The notes: generated from the sequence alone by a model not told the origin. A stretch of 64,000 bases of DNA from a virus (IMGVR_UViG_3300020190_000010:1-64000); one strand, 5' to 3'; shown: positions 32,106 to 42,824, numbered from the stretch's first letter. Numbers and translations are program-made.

Positions 32106-32600
32106 ATGTCATTTTACCGTAGAAAAAGAGAAATTGTAAATACTGCAGTTCCAAACTTAAAATATGCAAGACCAATTGGTATAACTATACCGTTTAACAA
32201 TCCAAATGGTGTATTTTTTCAAAGTTTTACTAATGTAAAACAAGTTCTTTCAAATCTTAAAAATTTGTTATTGACTGCTCGTGGTGAACGATATATGTTG
32301 CCAACATTTGGAACAGATATTAGAACTATACTATTTGAAAACATTACAAATGAAGAAGATTTTTTCAATAGAATAAACGGTGAAATTGAAAGTGCAATTC
32401 AAGAATGGATGCCATATCTTGTAATACAAGAATTGGAAACAATAATACCAAGTGAACAAGATTATATTGTTGAAAAAGACCATTCAGTTGAAATAAAATT
32501 AACTGTAAAAATAGGTGGAACAAACATATATTTGCCAATTCAGATATTTATTGATGACACAGGCAATTTAGAAATTAAAGAGTCAATAATAAATAAATAA
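32106..32600 (+). CDS. Baseplate wedge protein, gp25-like
   Basis: A 164-residue protein of the GPW/gp25 family. The conserved strand-helix core LKNLLLTARGERYMLPTFGT, then IRTILFEN and ESAIQEWMPYLVI, are clear. gp25 is part of the wedge that connects baseplate to sheath and starts sheath assembly. It is directly followed by gp6, the same order as in many myoviruses. Confidence 0.88.
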   Translation: MSFYRRKREIVNTAVPNLKYARPIGITIPFNNPNGVFFQSFTNVKQVLSNLKNLLLTARGERYMLPTFGTDIRTILFENITNEEDFFNRINGEIESAIQEWMPYLVIQELETIIPSEQDYIVEKDHSVEIKLTVKIGGTNIYLPIQIFIDDTGNLEIKESIINK

Positions 32601-32614
32601 AGAGGCGGTTACAA

Positions 32615-34510
32615 ATGGCTGATTTGGTAAAAAAAGACATTCGTTATTTATCAAGAGATTTTTCTTCTCTTAAACAAAATCTTATTGATTTTGCTAAAAA
32701 TTACTTTCCAAATACATACCAAGATTTTAATGAAACATCTCCGGGTATGATGTTTTTGGAAATGGCCGCTTATGTTGGTGATGTATTATCGTATTACACC
32801 GATGTTACATTACAAGAATCAATGATATTACATTCTAGTGAAAGAACAAATATATTAAATTTGGCACAATCATTGGGATATAAACCAAAAAATAGAATTG
32901 CATCAAATGTTGTATTGGATATATTTCAAATAGTTCCTGCAAAAACAGTTGATGGTGAAATTGTACCAGATTATGCGTATGCATTTGCAATAGAACCGGG
33001 TATGGTTGTTGGAACAACCGGCGGTGGATTTAATACTATTGAGTTTAGAACAGTTGATTTTGTTGATTTTAAGTTTAGTAGTCCTAATGATCCAACCGAA
33101 GTAACTCCTTTTGAAGTAAATGGAAGTGGTGAAGTTTTATTTTGGTTATTAAAAAAATCAGTTAAAGCTGTTTCGGGAACAATAAAAACAGTAGATTACG
33201 AATTTACAGATCCAAAACCCTATGATAAAATTGTTTTACAAGATTTGGATATGATTGAAGTTTTATATGCAATTGACTCGGATGGAAACGTATGGCATCA
33301 TGTTCCATATTTAGCACAAGATACTATTTTTGATTCCGTTATTAACGTTTCAAGAAATGATAAAACCCTATCACAACACAGAACAGAAACACCTTATTTA
33401 TTAAAACTTAAAAAAGTTGCTAGAAGATTTACAACAAGAACTGTTGATTTGGGATCATATGAAATACAATTCGGTGCAGGTGTTGCTGATTTAGATGATG
33501 AAGTTCTTATTCCAAATCCAGATTTAGTTGGTTCATCATTAACTGGTTTAGAAGCAAATACTTCAATTGATATTGATCCTTCAAATTTTCTCTATACAAA
33601 AACATATGGTCTTGCTCCAAACAATACAACACTAACTATTCATTATACTATTGGAAAAGGTATTGATGATAATGTTCAAAGTGATGTTTTAACAAGAGTA
33701 ATTAGCAGAAATATATTACTTGATGAAACTGGATTAGATAATGTTTTATACAACCAAGTGGTATCGAGTCTTGCGGTAACAAATTCTGTACCAGCTACTG
33801 GTGGAAAAACAGCAGAAGGAATAAACGAAATTCGTCAAAATGCACTTGCTTCTTTTGCTGCTCAAAATCGTGCTGTTACAAAAGAAGATTACATAATTCG
33901 TGCATATAGTTTGCCTTCAAAATATGGTTCTATCGCTAAAGCATATATTACAAAAGATACACAGTTAATATCCGAAGCAATTTTTAATAGTGAACGGGTA
34001 CAAAATGATTTAGCATTAAATTTTTATGTTTTAGGGTATGATGCTAACAAACAATTAACTACTGTAAATAATGCAACAAAAGAAAATCTAAAAACATATC
34101 TAAATCATTATAGAATGCTTACGGATGCAATTAACATTCGTGACGCTTACATAATAAACATCGGTATTGAATTTGATATAATCATATTTCCTGATCAAAA
34201 TTCAAACCAAGTTGTTCTTCGTTGTATAAACAAATTAAAACAATACTTTAATACAAAAAAATGGCAGATAAACCAACCAATTATTATCAGTAATGTTTAT
34301 ACGGAACTTGATAAAGTAGAAGGTGTCCAAACTGTTGTTGATGTAAAAATAAATAATTTATACGATCAAACATTAGGATATTCTTCTAATGCTTACAATA
34401 TACCACAAGCAACAAAAGATGGAATTATATTTCCGTCACTTGATCCATCTATTTTTGAAATAAAATATCCCGATAATGATATTATTGGTAGAGTGAGGGC
34501 ATTTGGATGA
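32615..34510 (+). CDS. Baseplate wedge protein, gp6-like (baseplate J)
   Basis: A 631-residue protein. IRYLSRDFSSLKQNLIDFAK, then TSPGMMFLEMAAYVGDVLSY (start of baseplate J family), the Ala-rich AEGINEIRQNALASFAAQNR with AVTKEDYIIRAYSLPSKYGS, and EFDIIIFPDQ strands are typical. Two copies per wedge form the inner baseplate ring in T4. RBS AGAGGCGGTTACAA. It overlaps the next gene by 4 nt. Confidence 0.88.
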   Translation: MADLVKKDIRYLSRDFSSLKQNLIDFAKNYFPNTYQDFNETSPGMMFLEMAAYVGDVLSYYTDVTLQESMILHSSERTNILNLAQSLGYKPKNRIASNVVLDIFQIVPAKTVDGEIVPDYAYAFAIEPGMVVGTTGGGFNTIEFRTVDFVDFKFSSPNDPTEVTPFEVNGSGEVLFWLLKKSVKAVSGTIKTVDYEFTDPKPYDKIVLQDLDMIEVLYAIDSDGNVWHHVPYLAQDTIFDSVINVSRNDKTLSQHRTETPYLLKLKKVARRFTTRTVDLGSYEIQFGAGVADLDDEVLIPNPDLVGSSLTGLEANTSIDIDPSNFLYTKTYGLAPNNTTLTIHYTIGKGIDDNVQSDVLTRVISRNILLDETGLDNVLYNQVVSSLAVTNSVPATGGKTAEGINEIRQNALASFAAQNRAVTKEDYIIRAYSLPSKYGSIAKAYITKDTQLISEAIFNSERVQNDLALNFYVLGYDANKQLTTVNNATKENLKTYLNHYRMLTDAINIRDAYIINIGIEFDIIIFPDQNSNQVVLRCINKLKQYFNTKKWQINQPIIISNVYTELDKVEGVQTVVDVKINNLYDQTLGYSSNAYNIPQATKDGIIFPSLDPSIFEIKYPDNDIIGRVRAFG

Positions 34511-35676
34511 TATATTCGATATATGCTGAAAAAGATGCAACAATTTATGAAAAAACCGAATCAAAAAATTCAGGTCTTGATTCATTATTAGAATTATCCC
34601 ATGAATTAGTTGGAACTGCATCCAAATACAATAGTAGAATACTAATAAAATTTGATATTAGTGAAATTGAAGAAAAAATAAATGCAGGTAAAATATCAAA
34701 TAATGCAAAATACTATTTATCATTGAGAACAGCAGATGTAAGAGAAATACCACAAGAATATGATGTTTATGCATATCCCGTAAGTTCTTCATGGACAAAT
34801 GGAACTGGTAGATTTTTTAATAATCCATTTTCAACAGACGGTGTTTCTTGGAAATATAGAACTTCAAAAACTGTTGGAACAGAATGGGATGTACCGCCTG
34901 CAACATCCTCATTGGAATGGGATAGTATTTCACAAACATGGGTTGATGCTGCCATATTATTTGGTTCAAATTTATCTGCAAATGTTACGTCATCATATTT
35001 CTCAAAAGAAGGTGGAGGAACATGGTGGGATTATGATAATATTGAATGCACACAATCATTTTCTTTTCAGACAAGTGATTTGTATATGGATGTTACACAG
35101 ATAGTAAAAAAATGGGTTACTGGTTCTGGTAGATTTGAAAATGATGGTTTTATACTTAAATTTAGTAATGATATTGAAAGTTCATTAGATACATTAAACA
35201 GTTTGAAATTTTTTGGAACAGATAGTAATACAATATATGTTCCAAGATTGCATGTTATTTGGAATGATTCTGTTTTTATTACTGGAAGTTTGAGTCCAAT
35301 AACTGATAGTAATATGAATATAAATTTGAAATTAAAAAAGTTTTATTCACAAGATGAAAAAGCAAAAGTAAAAATTTATGCAAATACAAAATATCCACAA
35401 AAAAATTATACAACTCAATCGTATCATACTGTAAATTATTATCTACCATCATCATCTTATTATGAAATTAGAGATGCACATACGGATGAAATAATACTAC
35501 CATTTAATTACACTGGTTCAAAAATTAGTTGTGATGGAACAAGTAGTTACTTTAATGTTTGGATGAATGCATTTCAACCAGAAAGATTTTATCGTATAGT
35601 TTTGAAAGTAGAAACAGATGGTGGTGATAATGTCCAAATTTTTGATAACAATTATTACTTTAAGGTTACACGATAA
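34507..35676 (+). CDS. Beta-rich virion protein, DNRLRE-like
   Basis: A 389-residue protein. DATIYEKTESKNSGLDSLLE, RILIKFDIS, then VYAYPVSSSWTNGTGRFFNN and DVTQIVKKWVTGSGRFENDG match the pattern of DNRLRE-type beta-sandwich domains, found in secreted or surface proteins. A second beta-rich half follows. It starts on ATGA overlap with gp6, so it is a co-translated structural protein, possibly a baseplate decoration or fibre base. Confidence 0.65.
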   Translation: MIYSIYAEKDATIYEKTESKNSGLDSLLELSHELVGTASKYNSRILIKFDISEIEEKINAGKISNNAKYYLSLRTADVREIPQEYDVYAYPVSSSWTNGTGRFFNNPFSTDGVSWKYRTSKTVGTEWDVPPATSSLEWDSISQTWVDAAILFGSNLSANVTSSYFSKEGGGTWWDYDNIECTQSFSFQTSDLYMDVTQIVKKWVTGSGRFENDGFILKFSNDIESSLDTLNSLKFFGTDSNTIYVPRLHVIWNDSVFITGSLSPITDSNMNINLKLKKFYSQDEKAKVKIYANTKYPQKNYTTQSYHTVNYYLPSSSYYEIRDAHTDEIILPFNYTGSKISCDGTSSYFNVWMNAFQPERFYRIVLKVETDGGDNVQIFDNNYYFKVTR

Positions 35677-35678
35677 CT

Positions 35679-36749
35679 ATGTATTCATCACCTACTCCAC
35701 CGCCGCCTCCTGTTGTTCCACCGGCTCCACCAGCGCCTCCTGGTGTTCCACCGGCTCCACCAGCGCCACCACCTCCTTTCCTTACTCCAGGTGGTAGACT
35801 CGGTAGTGATATGATAAATATGCTAAAAAGAGATCAGTTAAATGGCCGTATAATAAGTTATGTTCCACAAAGTGAAATTCAAAACTTTGGATCTATAGAA
35901 GTTGCTGTTCTTGACGGTAGATATGTTCGTAGTGATTTTACACGAATAATAGATACAAAATTTAAGTCATTACCAGACGCAATTAGCGCTGAACAAAGTG
36001 TATTTAATAAAATATCAAGTATACAAAACAGAGCTTTATTACCAGGTGAATTTGAAAAAATAACAGGAAAACCATTACCAGCTGGATTAAATGATCAACA
36101 AATTCGTGAATTGGCAAAAAAAGAATTTTTAACAAAAGTAAATAACTTAACAAATGCAGGTGATAATACAATAGGTGGTTTGCAAGTTAGAATTTCCGAA
36201 CTTGAATCTGAAAACGCTAGAAAAGACTCTATTATTAGTGATCAATTACAAACCATTTCTAATTTTGATGATGTTCTTTCATCCGTTAGTGCAGAGAGGG
36301 CAAATGCTTTAACAACTGCAGAAAAACAAAGAGAAGCAAAAGTTTCACTACAACAACAGGCAGATGAAACACTTTTCAGAACCGAATTGGAAGTTATTAA
36401 ACAAAGAGAAGAATCTGCAAAAGCTGCTGAAGAATTAAAAGAAGCATTACTTGATGTTGCAGACCAAAGAGACGAAATCACTAATATTCAATCCGATGTT
36501 GCAACTACACAGGCGGTTGTTACTGGTCTAGCAAGTGATGTAAAAGATATAAGTGTTGATAATACAAGACAAGATGGAGAAATTAGAGATGCACAAGATA
36601 CAGCAGATGATGCGATTGATCAATCAAATTCTGCTAGAAATGATGCTAATGCTTCAACCTTCAAAATAAATGAGGCAAATAGAAAGGCGGCATCTGTATT
36701 GTCTACTGATACTGCTGAACAGGCAATTGATAAGATATTCCCAATTTAA
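35679..36749 (+). CDS. Coiled-coil protein with N-terminal proline-rich linker
   Basis: A 356-residue protein. The first 35 residues are almost all Pro, Ala, Val and Gly (PPPPPVVPPAPPAPPGVPP), followed by a short domain (about 35-160) and a long coiled coil (175-345) with Ala, Glu and Gln heptads, typical of a trimeric shaft. It starts 2 nt after the previous gene. The proline-encoding DNA is the reverse complement of the Gly/Ala linker of the GH19 gene. Probably a fibre or baseplate protein. Confidence 0.65.
   Translation: MYSSPTPPPPPVVPPAPPAPPGVPPAPPAPPPPFLTPGGRLGSDMINMLKRDQLNGRIISYVPQSEIQNFGSIEVAVLDGRYVRSDFTRIIDTKFKSLPDAISAEQSVFNKISSIQNRALLPGEFEKITGKPLPAGLNDQQIRELAKKEFLTKVNNLTNAGDNTIGGLQVRISELESENARKDSIISDQLQTISNFDDVLSSVSAERANALTTAEKQREAKVSLQQQADETLFRTELEVIKQREESAKAAEELKEALLDVADQRDEITNIQSDVATTQAVVTGLASDVKDISVDNTRQDGEIRDAQDTADDAIDQSNSARNDANASTFKINEANRKAASVLSTDTAEQAIDKIFPI
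35717..35767 (+). repeat. Pro-linker repeat, inverted copy of the Gly linker at 27818
   Basis: A 26-nt unit (35717-35742) and a 21-nt partial repeat (35747-35767). The first is the exact reverse complement of 27818-27843. Confidence 0.9.
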
Positions 36750-36763
36750 CAACGGATGGTTTA

Positions 36764-39700
36764 GTGACAAATTTTAGTTACAAAAATATAGACGATATTT
36801 TATTAGCAAAAGGTCCAATTCGAGGAACCAGATTTACACCAATTAGATTAAAAAGAAAATTGGTTGTTCCTGTTTTGGATGCACCAACAACTCAATTTTT
36901 TGAATATCCTGATGCCAGTTTAGAACTTCATGCATTTTTACCAACAACTGCATATGTTGATGGTGCATCGTTATATGATATACCTTTTACAACAAAAACT
37001 GTAAATGAACAAGTTACAATTGATGGTGTATCAACAACCGTAGAAAGAAAATATGTTGTATTGGATGTTCATAGACATATCCATGAGTTTTTGAAATTAC
37101 CAGTTGGTGAATATAAATTTGTTTACAACTTTTTTAGAAATTTGGTTGGAGATCCATCAACTGATGCTTATAGATTATTTATATCCGATTTGTCTGCAGA
37201 TCGTAGAGAAGTTAGACTTTCCTTAAAATACGCTGCAAATCAAGAAGCAATTAAAAGATTAAGTGATTTTGTTTTAACATATCTATCATCAACAACATAT
37301 TTGCCACCGATAGTATTAAACTTTGGTGAAAATTTAATAGTAGATGTAATAAACATTACAACTGATGGTGATGATACATATTTTTATGCAAAATTATATG
37401 AGCCATTACCAGCAGATGTTGATGTTTATTACGAATGTTGGTTAGGTAGTCAGATACTTAAACCTTGGATAGAAAATGTATCAGTTCGTAGAGAAGAAGG
37501 TGTTGGTAAAATACCATATATTAGTGGACCTAATTTTGAAGTTGATTATGATTATTGGCTATCAACTGAAACTGATTACAAATCTTGGAATGATTTATTA
37601 TCCACAAATGTTCAAACATCACAAGAATTATTAAATAGATATGTATTTGATTACGGAAGTAATGTAAAATTAAATGTAGATTTTCGTGAGTTTAAGAACT
37701 TTATATTTTATTCTTCTGCTGCTGATAGACTTGCAAATTTCTTTTTCAAATTGGGTTTAATAGAAAATTACAACACACAACTTGTTTTATTATCTACATA
37801 TACGGGTTCCGTTGATGCTAATGTTATTAAAGTTACAAATTTAAGGGATAAGGTAATTGGTGGTTTTGATGAATTTGAAAAATGGATGTATTACGAAACC
37901 ACCGGTAGTAATTATTACACATCACAACTATCATCAACAATTACACCATTTCCAAAATATGAATTGGATATAACTGCAAGTAATTACAATATAGCAACAA
38001 AAGAGGGTAAATTTGGTTTATATTCAACATTATCTGCCGAAGGACAAAATTGGTATGATAACTTATATGAGTCTGCGAGTAACTATGATTTAAAAAATTA
38101 CAACTCTCTCAATAAAGCAATACCAGAATTTTTAAGAGATGACGAAGATAACGATGAATTTACAGTTTTTGTAAATATGATTGGACAACATTTTGATATA
38201 ATATATTTGTATACCGACCATATTTTGAAAAAAAATCAAAGAAAAGAAAATCCAAAAGACGGATTATCACAAGATTTAATATATGAAACTGCAAAAAATT
38301 TAGGTTGGACATTATCACATGGAACACAAGCAAAAGACCTTTGGGAATATGCACTTGGTTTAAGTGGTAGTGGCGAACCAATTTGGTCTGGAAAAGTAAC
38401 TACAAACAAATACCTTGCAAAAACAGAAGAAGAAAGAACAAAAGAAGTTTGGCGTAGAATACTAAATAATTTACCATATATTTACAAAACAAAAGGAACT
38501 GCAAGAGGAATACGGGCATTACTTGCTGCTTATGGCATACCAAAAACTCTTTTAAGTATAAGAGAATACGGTGGTCCAGATAATGCCGATTTCGGTGAAA
38601 CACCAAGAACAGAATTTGAAAAACAAACTTATTATCTAAATTTTTCAGGAAGTTATCCGCTACCAACAACAAATCGTTATGTTGAAGTTCCGTGGGAACA
38701 AATTAACAATGAAGATGGCAATTGGCAATATCCAGATACATTAACATTTCGTTGGAAAATGGAACCAAACAAAATGTATAAATATGATTTGGATCCAATA
38801 CAAACTGTATTGCAAAAACAAAGTGGTAGTCGAGTGGATTGGTTTGTTACTGCAAATAAAAATGGAACTGATATTGAAAAAGGAAGTTTAACTTTTTATT
38901 TAGGAAATGGTAGTAGTTACAAAAGTGCATCAATAAACGATGATTATTTCTATGATGATGTTCCATTAAATTTAATGATTAAAAGAAGATATACAAATGA
39001 TAATTCTTCTTCAAATCAAATTTATGATTTTATAGTTAAAACTGAAAAATACGGAAAAGTTGTAATAGAAAGGTCTGCTAGTATATCCGTAACTGGAAGC
39101 ACCGAATCAAATTACAATCGTGCATGGGTATCAAGTGGACAATTATACATTGGTTCTGGATCAAATACACAAACAAATAATATACTTTCAGGTTCAATTT
39201 TTGAATTGAGATATTGGGCAAAACAATTAAATGAAACTTCTTTCAATAACCATGTGTTATCTGCTCGTGCTTACAATGGTAATACACCAACATCCTCTTT
39301 CTATGATTTACAGGCACAATGGAAATTTTGGCAAAAATTTGATGTTGCAGTTACAACAAGTATACAAAGTTCACATCCAGACCAAACAAAAAATACATTT
39401 TATAGTTCTTCAAAAAATGCTTATTTTTATGGATTTGATTCCGGTGCATTTGAAAGTTTTGTTGAAACATATAATATGGAAATTGTAACTGCAGGAAATA
39501 ACACACCGTTTACAGAAAAAATCCGAATTGACTCCGCATCATTACTTGCTCCATTAAAAGTTGATGAATCATTTGCCGTTTCAAATTTTGATAAATTTTC
39601 TATTGATACAAATAAATTGATGGTTGCATTTTCACCAAACCATATAATAAATGAAGACATATATGAGGCATTAGGATATACAACACTTGATGATTATTTT

Positions 39701-40762
39701 GGTGAATACTCTGCTGTAAATTCCGATGAATATGTAAACTTAAAACATTTTGCAAGAGAATACTGGAAAAAATATCCAAACAAAAATGATTTTACTGCAT
39801 ATATTCGTTTAATTGCAAAATTTGATTTTAGTGTATTTGATCAAATTCGTCAAACATTACCATTAAGAACAAATGAAATTTTAGGTGTGGTTGTAGAACC
39901 AAATGTTCTTGAACGCTCAAAAGTAAAAGTAAATAGAGATTTTTCTGCTGAAAATGTAAATGTAGTTGATACTAATGTTTTGGATAAGGCACCAAAACCG
40001 GCAGTATCTATTTCAAGAAAAAAATCAACTTTATTGATTGGATTTGAAGAAAACTTTGGAAGTAACATTGCAAATGTTGAAGGTGAATATGATGTTGAAA
40101 CTAATTTTAGTGTTGTAGTTGATGATATTGAAGGTGATAGAGATATAAAAGCTGAAGTAAAACCTAAAATACAATTTAGAAAAAAGGCAAAAATTACTCC
40201 AAAATTCAAAAAAATTGAAAGTCAATATAAACCAACTATTAAAACAAAAATACAATCAACATTTAAGTCAATACTACCAAGTATTAGTTCACTTGAAACT
40301 ACATTGATTGCAAAATCATCAAAGATAAGTGTTCAATCAAATATGTTTTATTCTCCAACTGGAATATTATCCATTATTCCATTGCGTTCAAATAGAATAG
40401 ATTTTGAAAATTTAACTTCAATTGGGTATAATGCTAAAGAAAGAAAAACTGCTTACTATCAACAAATAGATAGATACAGAGATGATAGTTATTATCAAAA
40501 ATTTGATCCAAGATATGCAACCATATTAAGTTACAATATGGAAGCACCAACATCTTATGAAAAAATATCAACAGATTATCGTAAATCTGAAAATTTACCA
40601 ACTGGTATAAAAAATCATAGATTTATTGGAACAAAACTTCGTGGAAAAAATAATGAAGCAATAAACCAAGATTGTATACCTGCAGTAACGCCAGACGGTG
40701 GACCGGTTGTTGTTGTAATTACATCAAATCTTGATACTGACATTGAATATAATATACAATAA
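36764..40762 (+). CDS. Large tail/baseplate protein with gpI-like module
   Basis: A 1332-residue protein, GTG start (GGATGG before it). Residues 560-610 (RRILNNLPYIYKTKGTARGI followed by RALLAAYGIPKTLLSIREYG) match the core of phage tail protein I (P2 gpI), a baseplate component. A later stretch (about residues 640-900) has LamG-like beta segments (LSGSIFELRYWAKQLNETSF). The end is basic with repeated KPKI/KIQ segments and PDGGPVVVVITSN. Its size suggests the role of T4 gp7 or a fused wedge protein. Confidence 0.68.
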   Translation: MTNFSYKNIDDILLAKGPIRGTRFTPIRLKRKLVVPVLDAPTTQFFEYPDASLELHAFLPTTAYVDGASLYDIPFTTKTVNEQVTIDGVSTTVERKYVVLDVHRHIHEFLKLPVGEYKFVYNFFRNLVGDPSTDAYRLFISDLSADRREVRLSLKYAANQEAIKRLSDFVLTYLSSTTYLPPIVLNFGENLIVDVINITTDGDDTYFYAKLYEPLPADVDVYYECWLGSQILKPWIENVSVRREEGVGKIPYISGPNFEVDYDYWLSTETDYKSWNDLLSTNVQTSQELLNRYVFDYGSNVKLNVDFREFKNFIFYSSAADRLANFFFKLGLIENYNTQLVLLSTYTGSVDANVIKVTNLRDKVIGGFDEFEKWMYYETTGSNYYTSQLSSTITPFPKYELDITASNYNIATKEGKFGLYSTLSAEGQNWYDNLYESASNYDLKNYNSLNKAIPEFLRDDEDNDEFTVFVNMIGQHFDIIYLYTDHILKKNQRKENPKDGLSQDLIYETAKNLGWTLSHGTQAKDLWEYALGLSGSGEPIWSGKVTTNKYLAKTEEERTKEVWRRILNNLPYIYKTKGTARGIRALLAAYGIPKTLLSIREYGGPDNADFGETPRTEFEKQTYYLNFSGSYPLPTTNRYVEVPWEQINNEDGNWQYPDTLTFRWKMEPNKMYKYDLDPIQTVLQKQSGSRVDWFVTANKNGTDIEKGSLTFYLGNGSSYKSASINDDYFYDDVPLNLMIKRRYTNDNSSSNQIYDFIVKTEKYGKVVIERSASISVTGSTESNYNRAWVSSGQLYIGSGSNTQTNNILSGSIFELRYWAKQLNETSFNNHVLSARAYNGNTPTSSFYDLQAQWKFWQKFDVAVTTSIQSSHPDQTKNTFYSSSKNAYFYGFDSGAFESFVETYNMEIVTAGNNTPFTEKIRIDSASLLAPLKVDESFAVSNFDKFSIDTNKLMVAFSPNHIINEDIYEALGYTTLDDYFGEYSAVNSDEYVNLKHFAREYWKKYPNKNDFTAYIRLIAKFDFSVFDQIRQTLPLRTNEILGVVVEPNVLERSKVKVNRDFSAENVNVVDTNVLDKAPKPAVSISRKKSTLLIGFEENFGSNIANVEGEYDVETNFSVVVDDIEGDRDIKAEVKPKIQFRKKAKITPKFKKIESQYKPTIKTKIQSTFKSILPSISSLETTLIAKSSKISVQSNMFYSPTGILSIIPLRSNRIDFENLTSIGYNAKERKTAYYQQIDRYRDDSYYQKFDPRYATILSYNMEAPTSYEKISTDYRKSENLPTGIKNHRFIGTKLRGKNNEAINQDCIPAVTPDGGPVVVVITSNLDTDIEYNIQ

Positions 40763-40802
40763 TTAAAAATAACAATTATTTGTGGTAAATTATTTTACAA
40801 CC

Positions 40803-40811
40803 ATATTTATA
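40803..40811 (+). promoter_or_regulatory. Candidate late promoter CATATTTATA
   Basis: ATATTTATA in the 129-nt gap, 80 nt before the gene at 40892. A TACCCA/TGGGTA hairpin (40821-40842) would lie in the leader RNA. Confidence 0.5.
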
Positions 40812-40891
40812 TTGGAAATCTACCCACTATTTGTTTTGGGTATCAATAAAATGTATTTTAATATACTAATTAAAAATAAAGGAGTATTAAC

Positions 40892-41611
40892 ATGGGTTAT
40901 TTGAGCAATAGTGGCACAATCACCGTAGATGCAATTCTTACGAAAAAAGGTAGAGAGTTACTTGCTAAAGGTCAAGGTAGTTTTAACATTACACAATTTG
41001 CACTTTCTGATGATGAAGTAGATTATGATTTATGGAACCCACAACATGGACTTGGTTCCGATTACTTTGGTATAGTAATTGAAAACATGCCAGTTACTGA
41101 AGCTGTTCCAGATGAAACACAATCAATGAAATATAAATTGATTACACTTCCTCCAGGAACAAAAGCAATTCCATATCTTGAAGAAAAAAATGGACAAACA
41201 TCCGTATCAGTATACAGTCAAGGTTATTTGGGAAATAATGCTGCAACTTTTCCTGTTACTAAACTAGTGGAAATTGGAACATTCCAATACACAGGTACAC
41301 AAAGTAATACAAGAATGGATGCAGAAGCTCAAACATATACTCTTACTATTTTAGATTCAACTTATATTATGTTTGACACAACGATCCCATTGAATACAAA
41401 CAAGCAACCAAGTATGTCAGGTAATTCAATGACATATTCTGGAGTTGGTGATGTTTTGACTAATGGTCAAAGATATGTAAACTTTACAGTTAGAGGTAAA
41501 GACGTTCCAACTGTTCCGGGTGGAGTAGAAACTACAAAATCTACAAAAATTATTATTACTAATGAAAAGTATGGCTCAAGATTAGTTTTACCGGTATCAT
41601 TTACATACTAA
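40892..41611 (+). CDS. Abundant-type virion structural protein
   Basis: A 239-residue protein starting MGYLSNSGTITVDAILTKKG, then RELLAKGQGSFNITQFALSD, a conserved opening I associate with structural proteins of marine myoviruses. The rest is beta-rich with an Ig-like end (RGKDVPTVPGGVETTKSTKI). It has the strongest ribosome binding site in the region (AAAGGAG), its own promoter and a leader hairpin, so it is probably highly expressed. Exact position in the virion unknown. Confidence 0.65.
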   Translation: MGYLSNSGTITVDAILTKKGRELLAKGQGSFNITQFALSDDEVDYDLWNPQHGLGSDYFGIVIENMPVTEAVPDETQSMKYKLITLPPGTKAIPYLEEKNGQTSVSVYSQGYLGNNAATFPVTKLVEIGTFQYTGTQSNTRMDAEAQTYTLTILDSTYIMFDTTIPLNTNKQPSMSGNSMTYSGVGDVLTNGQRYVNFTVRGKDVPTVPGGVETTKSTKIIITNEKYGSRLVLPVSFTY

Positions 41612-41649
41612 TTTTAGTAAGTTTTTTTAATAAAAGATAGGAATTTAAC

Positions 41650-42822
41650 ATGAGTAGCTTAATCTATAAGCCATTAGAATTTACTGTAGCACCAAATGGT
41701 AGAGCAGAAGTAATTACAACACCATTCATTCGTGGTATGTGGGATGATACTACAAGTGAACTTATGACATTTTTTACAAGTTCATTACAAACCACTGCTT
41801 CTCAAGAATACTATTATGAAATTTGGAGTTCTTCTTCTTTGAGTTGCGAAAACAAAGAAAAAGTTTTTTCCGTTGCATATGGTCATGTAAGTGGTTCTGG
41901 CTCACAATATAATAATGCAAACGTAGAAAATACTTCTGGCGATACACCATCAAAATCGATATACAACCAATTCAAACAAATGTGTCTTGATGGAGATGAA
42001 GGTGGTTTGAAATTGTCAGGATCATCATTCCCAATGACACATTTTTATGTTGTATCACTCAATCGTGATAAATTTGGTGATAAATTGGATCCAGGTAATT
42101 TTGAATTAAACTTGGTAGAATTAAGTGGAAGTGGTATTCCAAATAATGATTTTACTGGAAGTAAAGTTGTTCCCTCCGGATCAAATCCAAAAATGATTTC
42201 TTTAATAGATGATTCTGGCGATATTAACAATAGTGCTGTAGACGAAAGCGGTATTGCAACATCTGTTCCAAGATATATTGTTAGTGGTAGTTTGTCAAAT
42301 GGTATTCATAATACATCCGCACCACATCAATACGGTATTGTTTATCCAAGTTTGGGTATAATGTTATTGGATGCCGATAAACTAAACCTTTCAGCATCAT
42401 TTAATTCAGTAACAGGTAGTAATGTAAACGGTGATAATTCATATAAATTATTTACAGCCATAAGTGGTGCTGCTTCTTTACAATCAACTGGATTTAATGC
42501 TCGTTCAATTGACGTAAAAAATGAGTCACATTTTTATGTAAGAGTAAAAACAGAAACAAATGGTTATGGATCTAATAATCCAACTTTTGTTTTACCGCCA
42601 AATACTGTTGATGCTGAAACAGGAATATCTGCAACAGGATTGATAAAATATAGTGACTGGAGGGCAAAGGCATCCGGTGTTTCTGGAAAACCAACCGTTT
42701 ACATAACATCAATTGGTTTGTATGATAAAGACTTCAACCTATTGGCTGTTGCTAAAATGAGTAAACCGGTAAGACATGATATAAATGAAGAATTATCAAT
42801 AACTGTAAAATTAGAGTATTAA
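41650..42822 (+). CDS. Tail structural protein, five-member paralogue family (copy 1)
   Basis: A 390-residue protein. Shared family segments: TFFTSSLQTTASQEYYYEIW, VFSVAYGHVSGSGS, NRDKFGDKLDPGNFELNLVE, the GSNPKMISLIDDSGD strand and the end YITSIGLYDKDFNLLAVAKM. The four following family genes (42825, 43919, 48047, 49330) repeat all or part of this plan. GATAGGAATTTAAC precedes the ATG. Virion role by context; possibly fibres or decoration around the baseplate. Confidence 0.65.
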   Translation: MSSLIYKPLEFTVAPNGRAEVITTPFIRGMWDDTTSELMTFFTSSLQTTASQEYYYEIWSSSSLSCENKEKVFSVAYGHVSGSGSQYNNANVENTSGDTPSKSIYNQFKQMCLDGDEGGLKLSGSSFPMTHFYVVSLNRDKFGDKLDPGNFELNLVELSGSGIPNNDFTGSKVVPSGSNPKMISLIDDSGDINNSAVDESGIATSVPRYIVSGSLSNGIHNTSAPHQYGIVYPSLGIMLLDADKLNLSASFNSVTGSNVNGDNSYKLFTAISGAASLQSTGFNARSIDVKNESHFYVRVKTETNGYGSNNPTFVLPPNTVDAETGISATGLIKYSDWRAKASGVSGKPTVYITSIGLYDKDFNLLAVAKMSKPVRHDINEELSITVKLEY

Positions 42823-42824
42823 AT

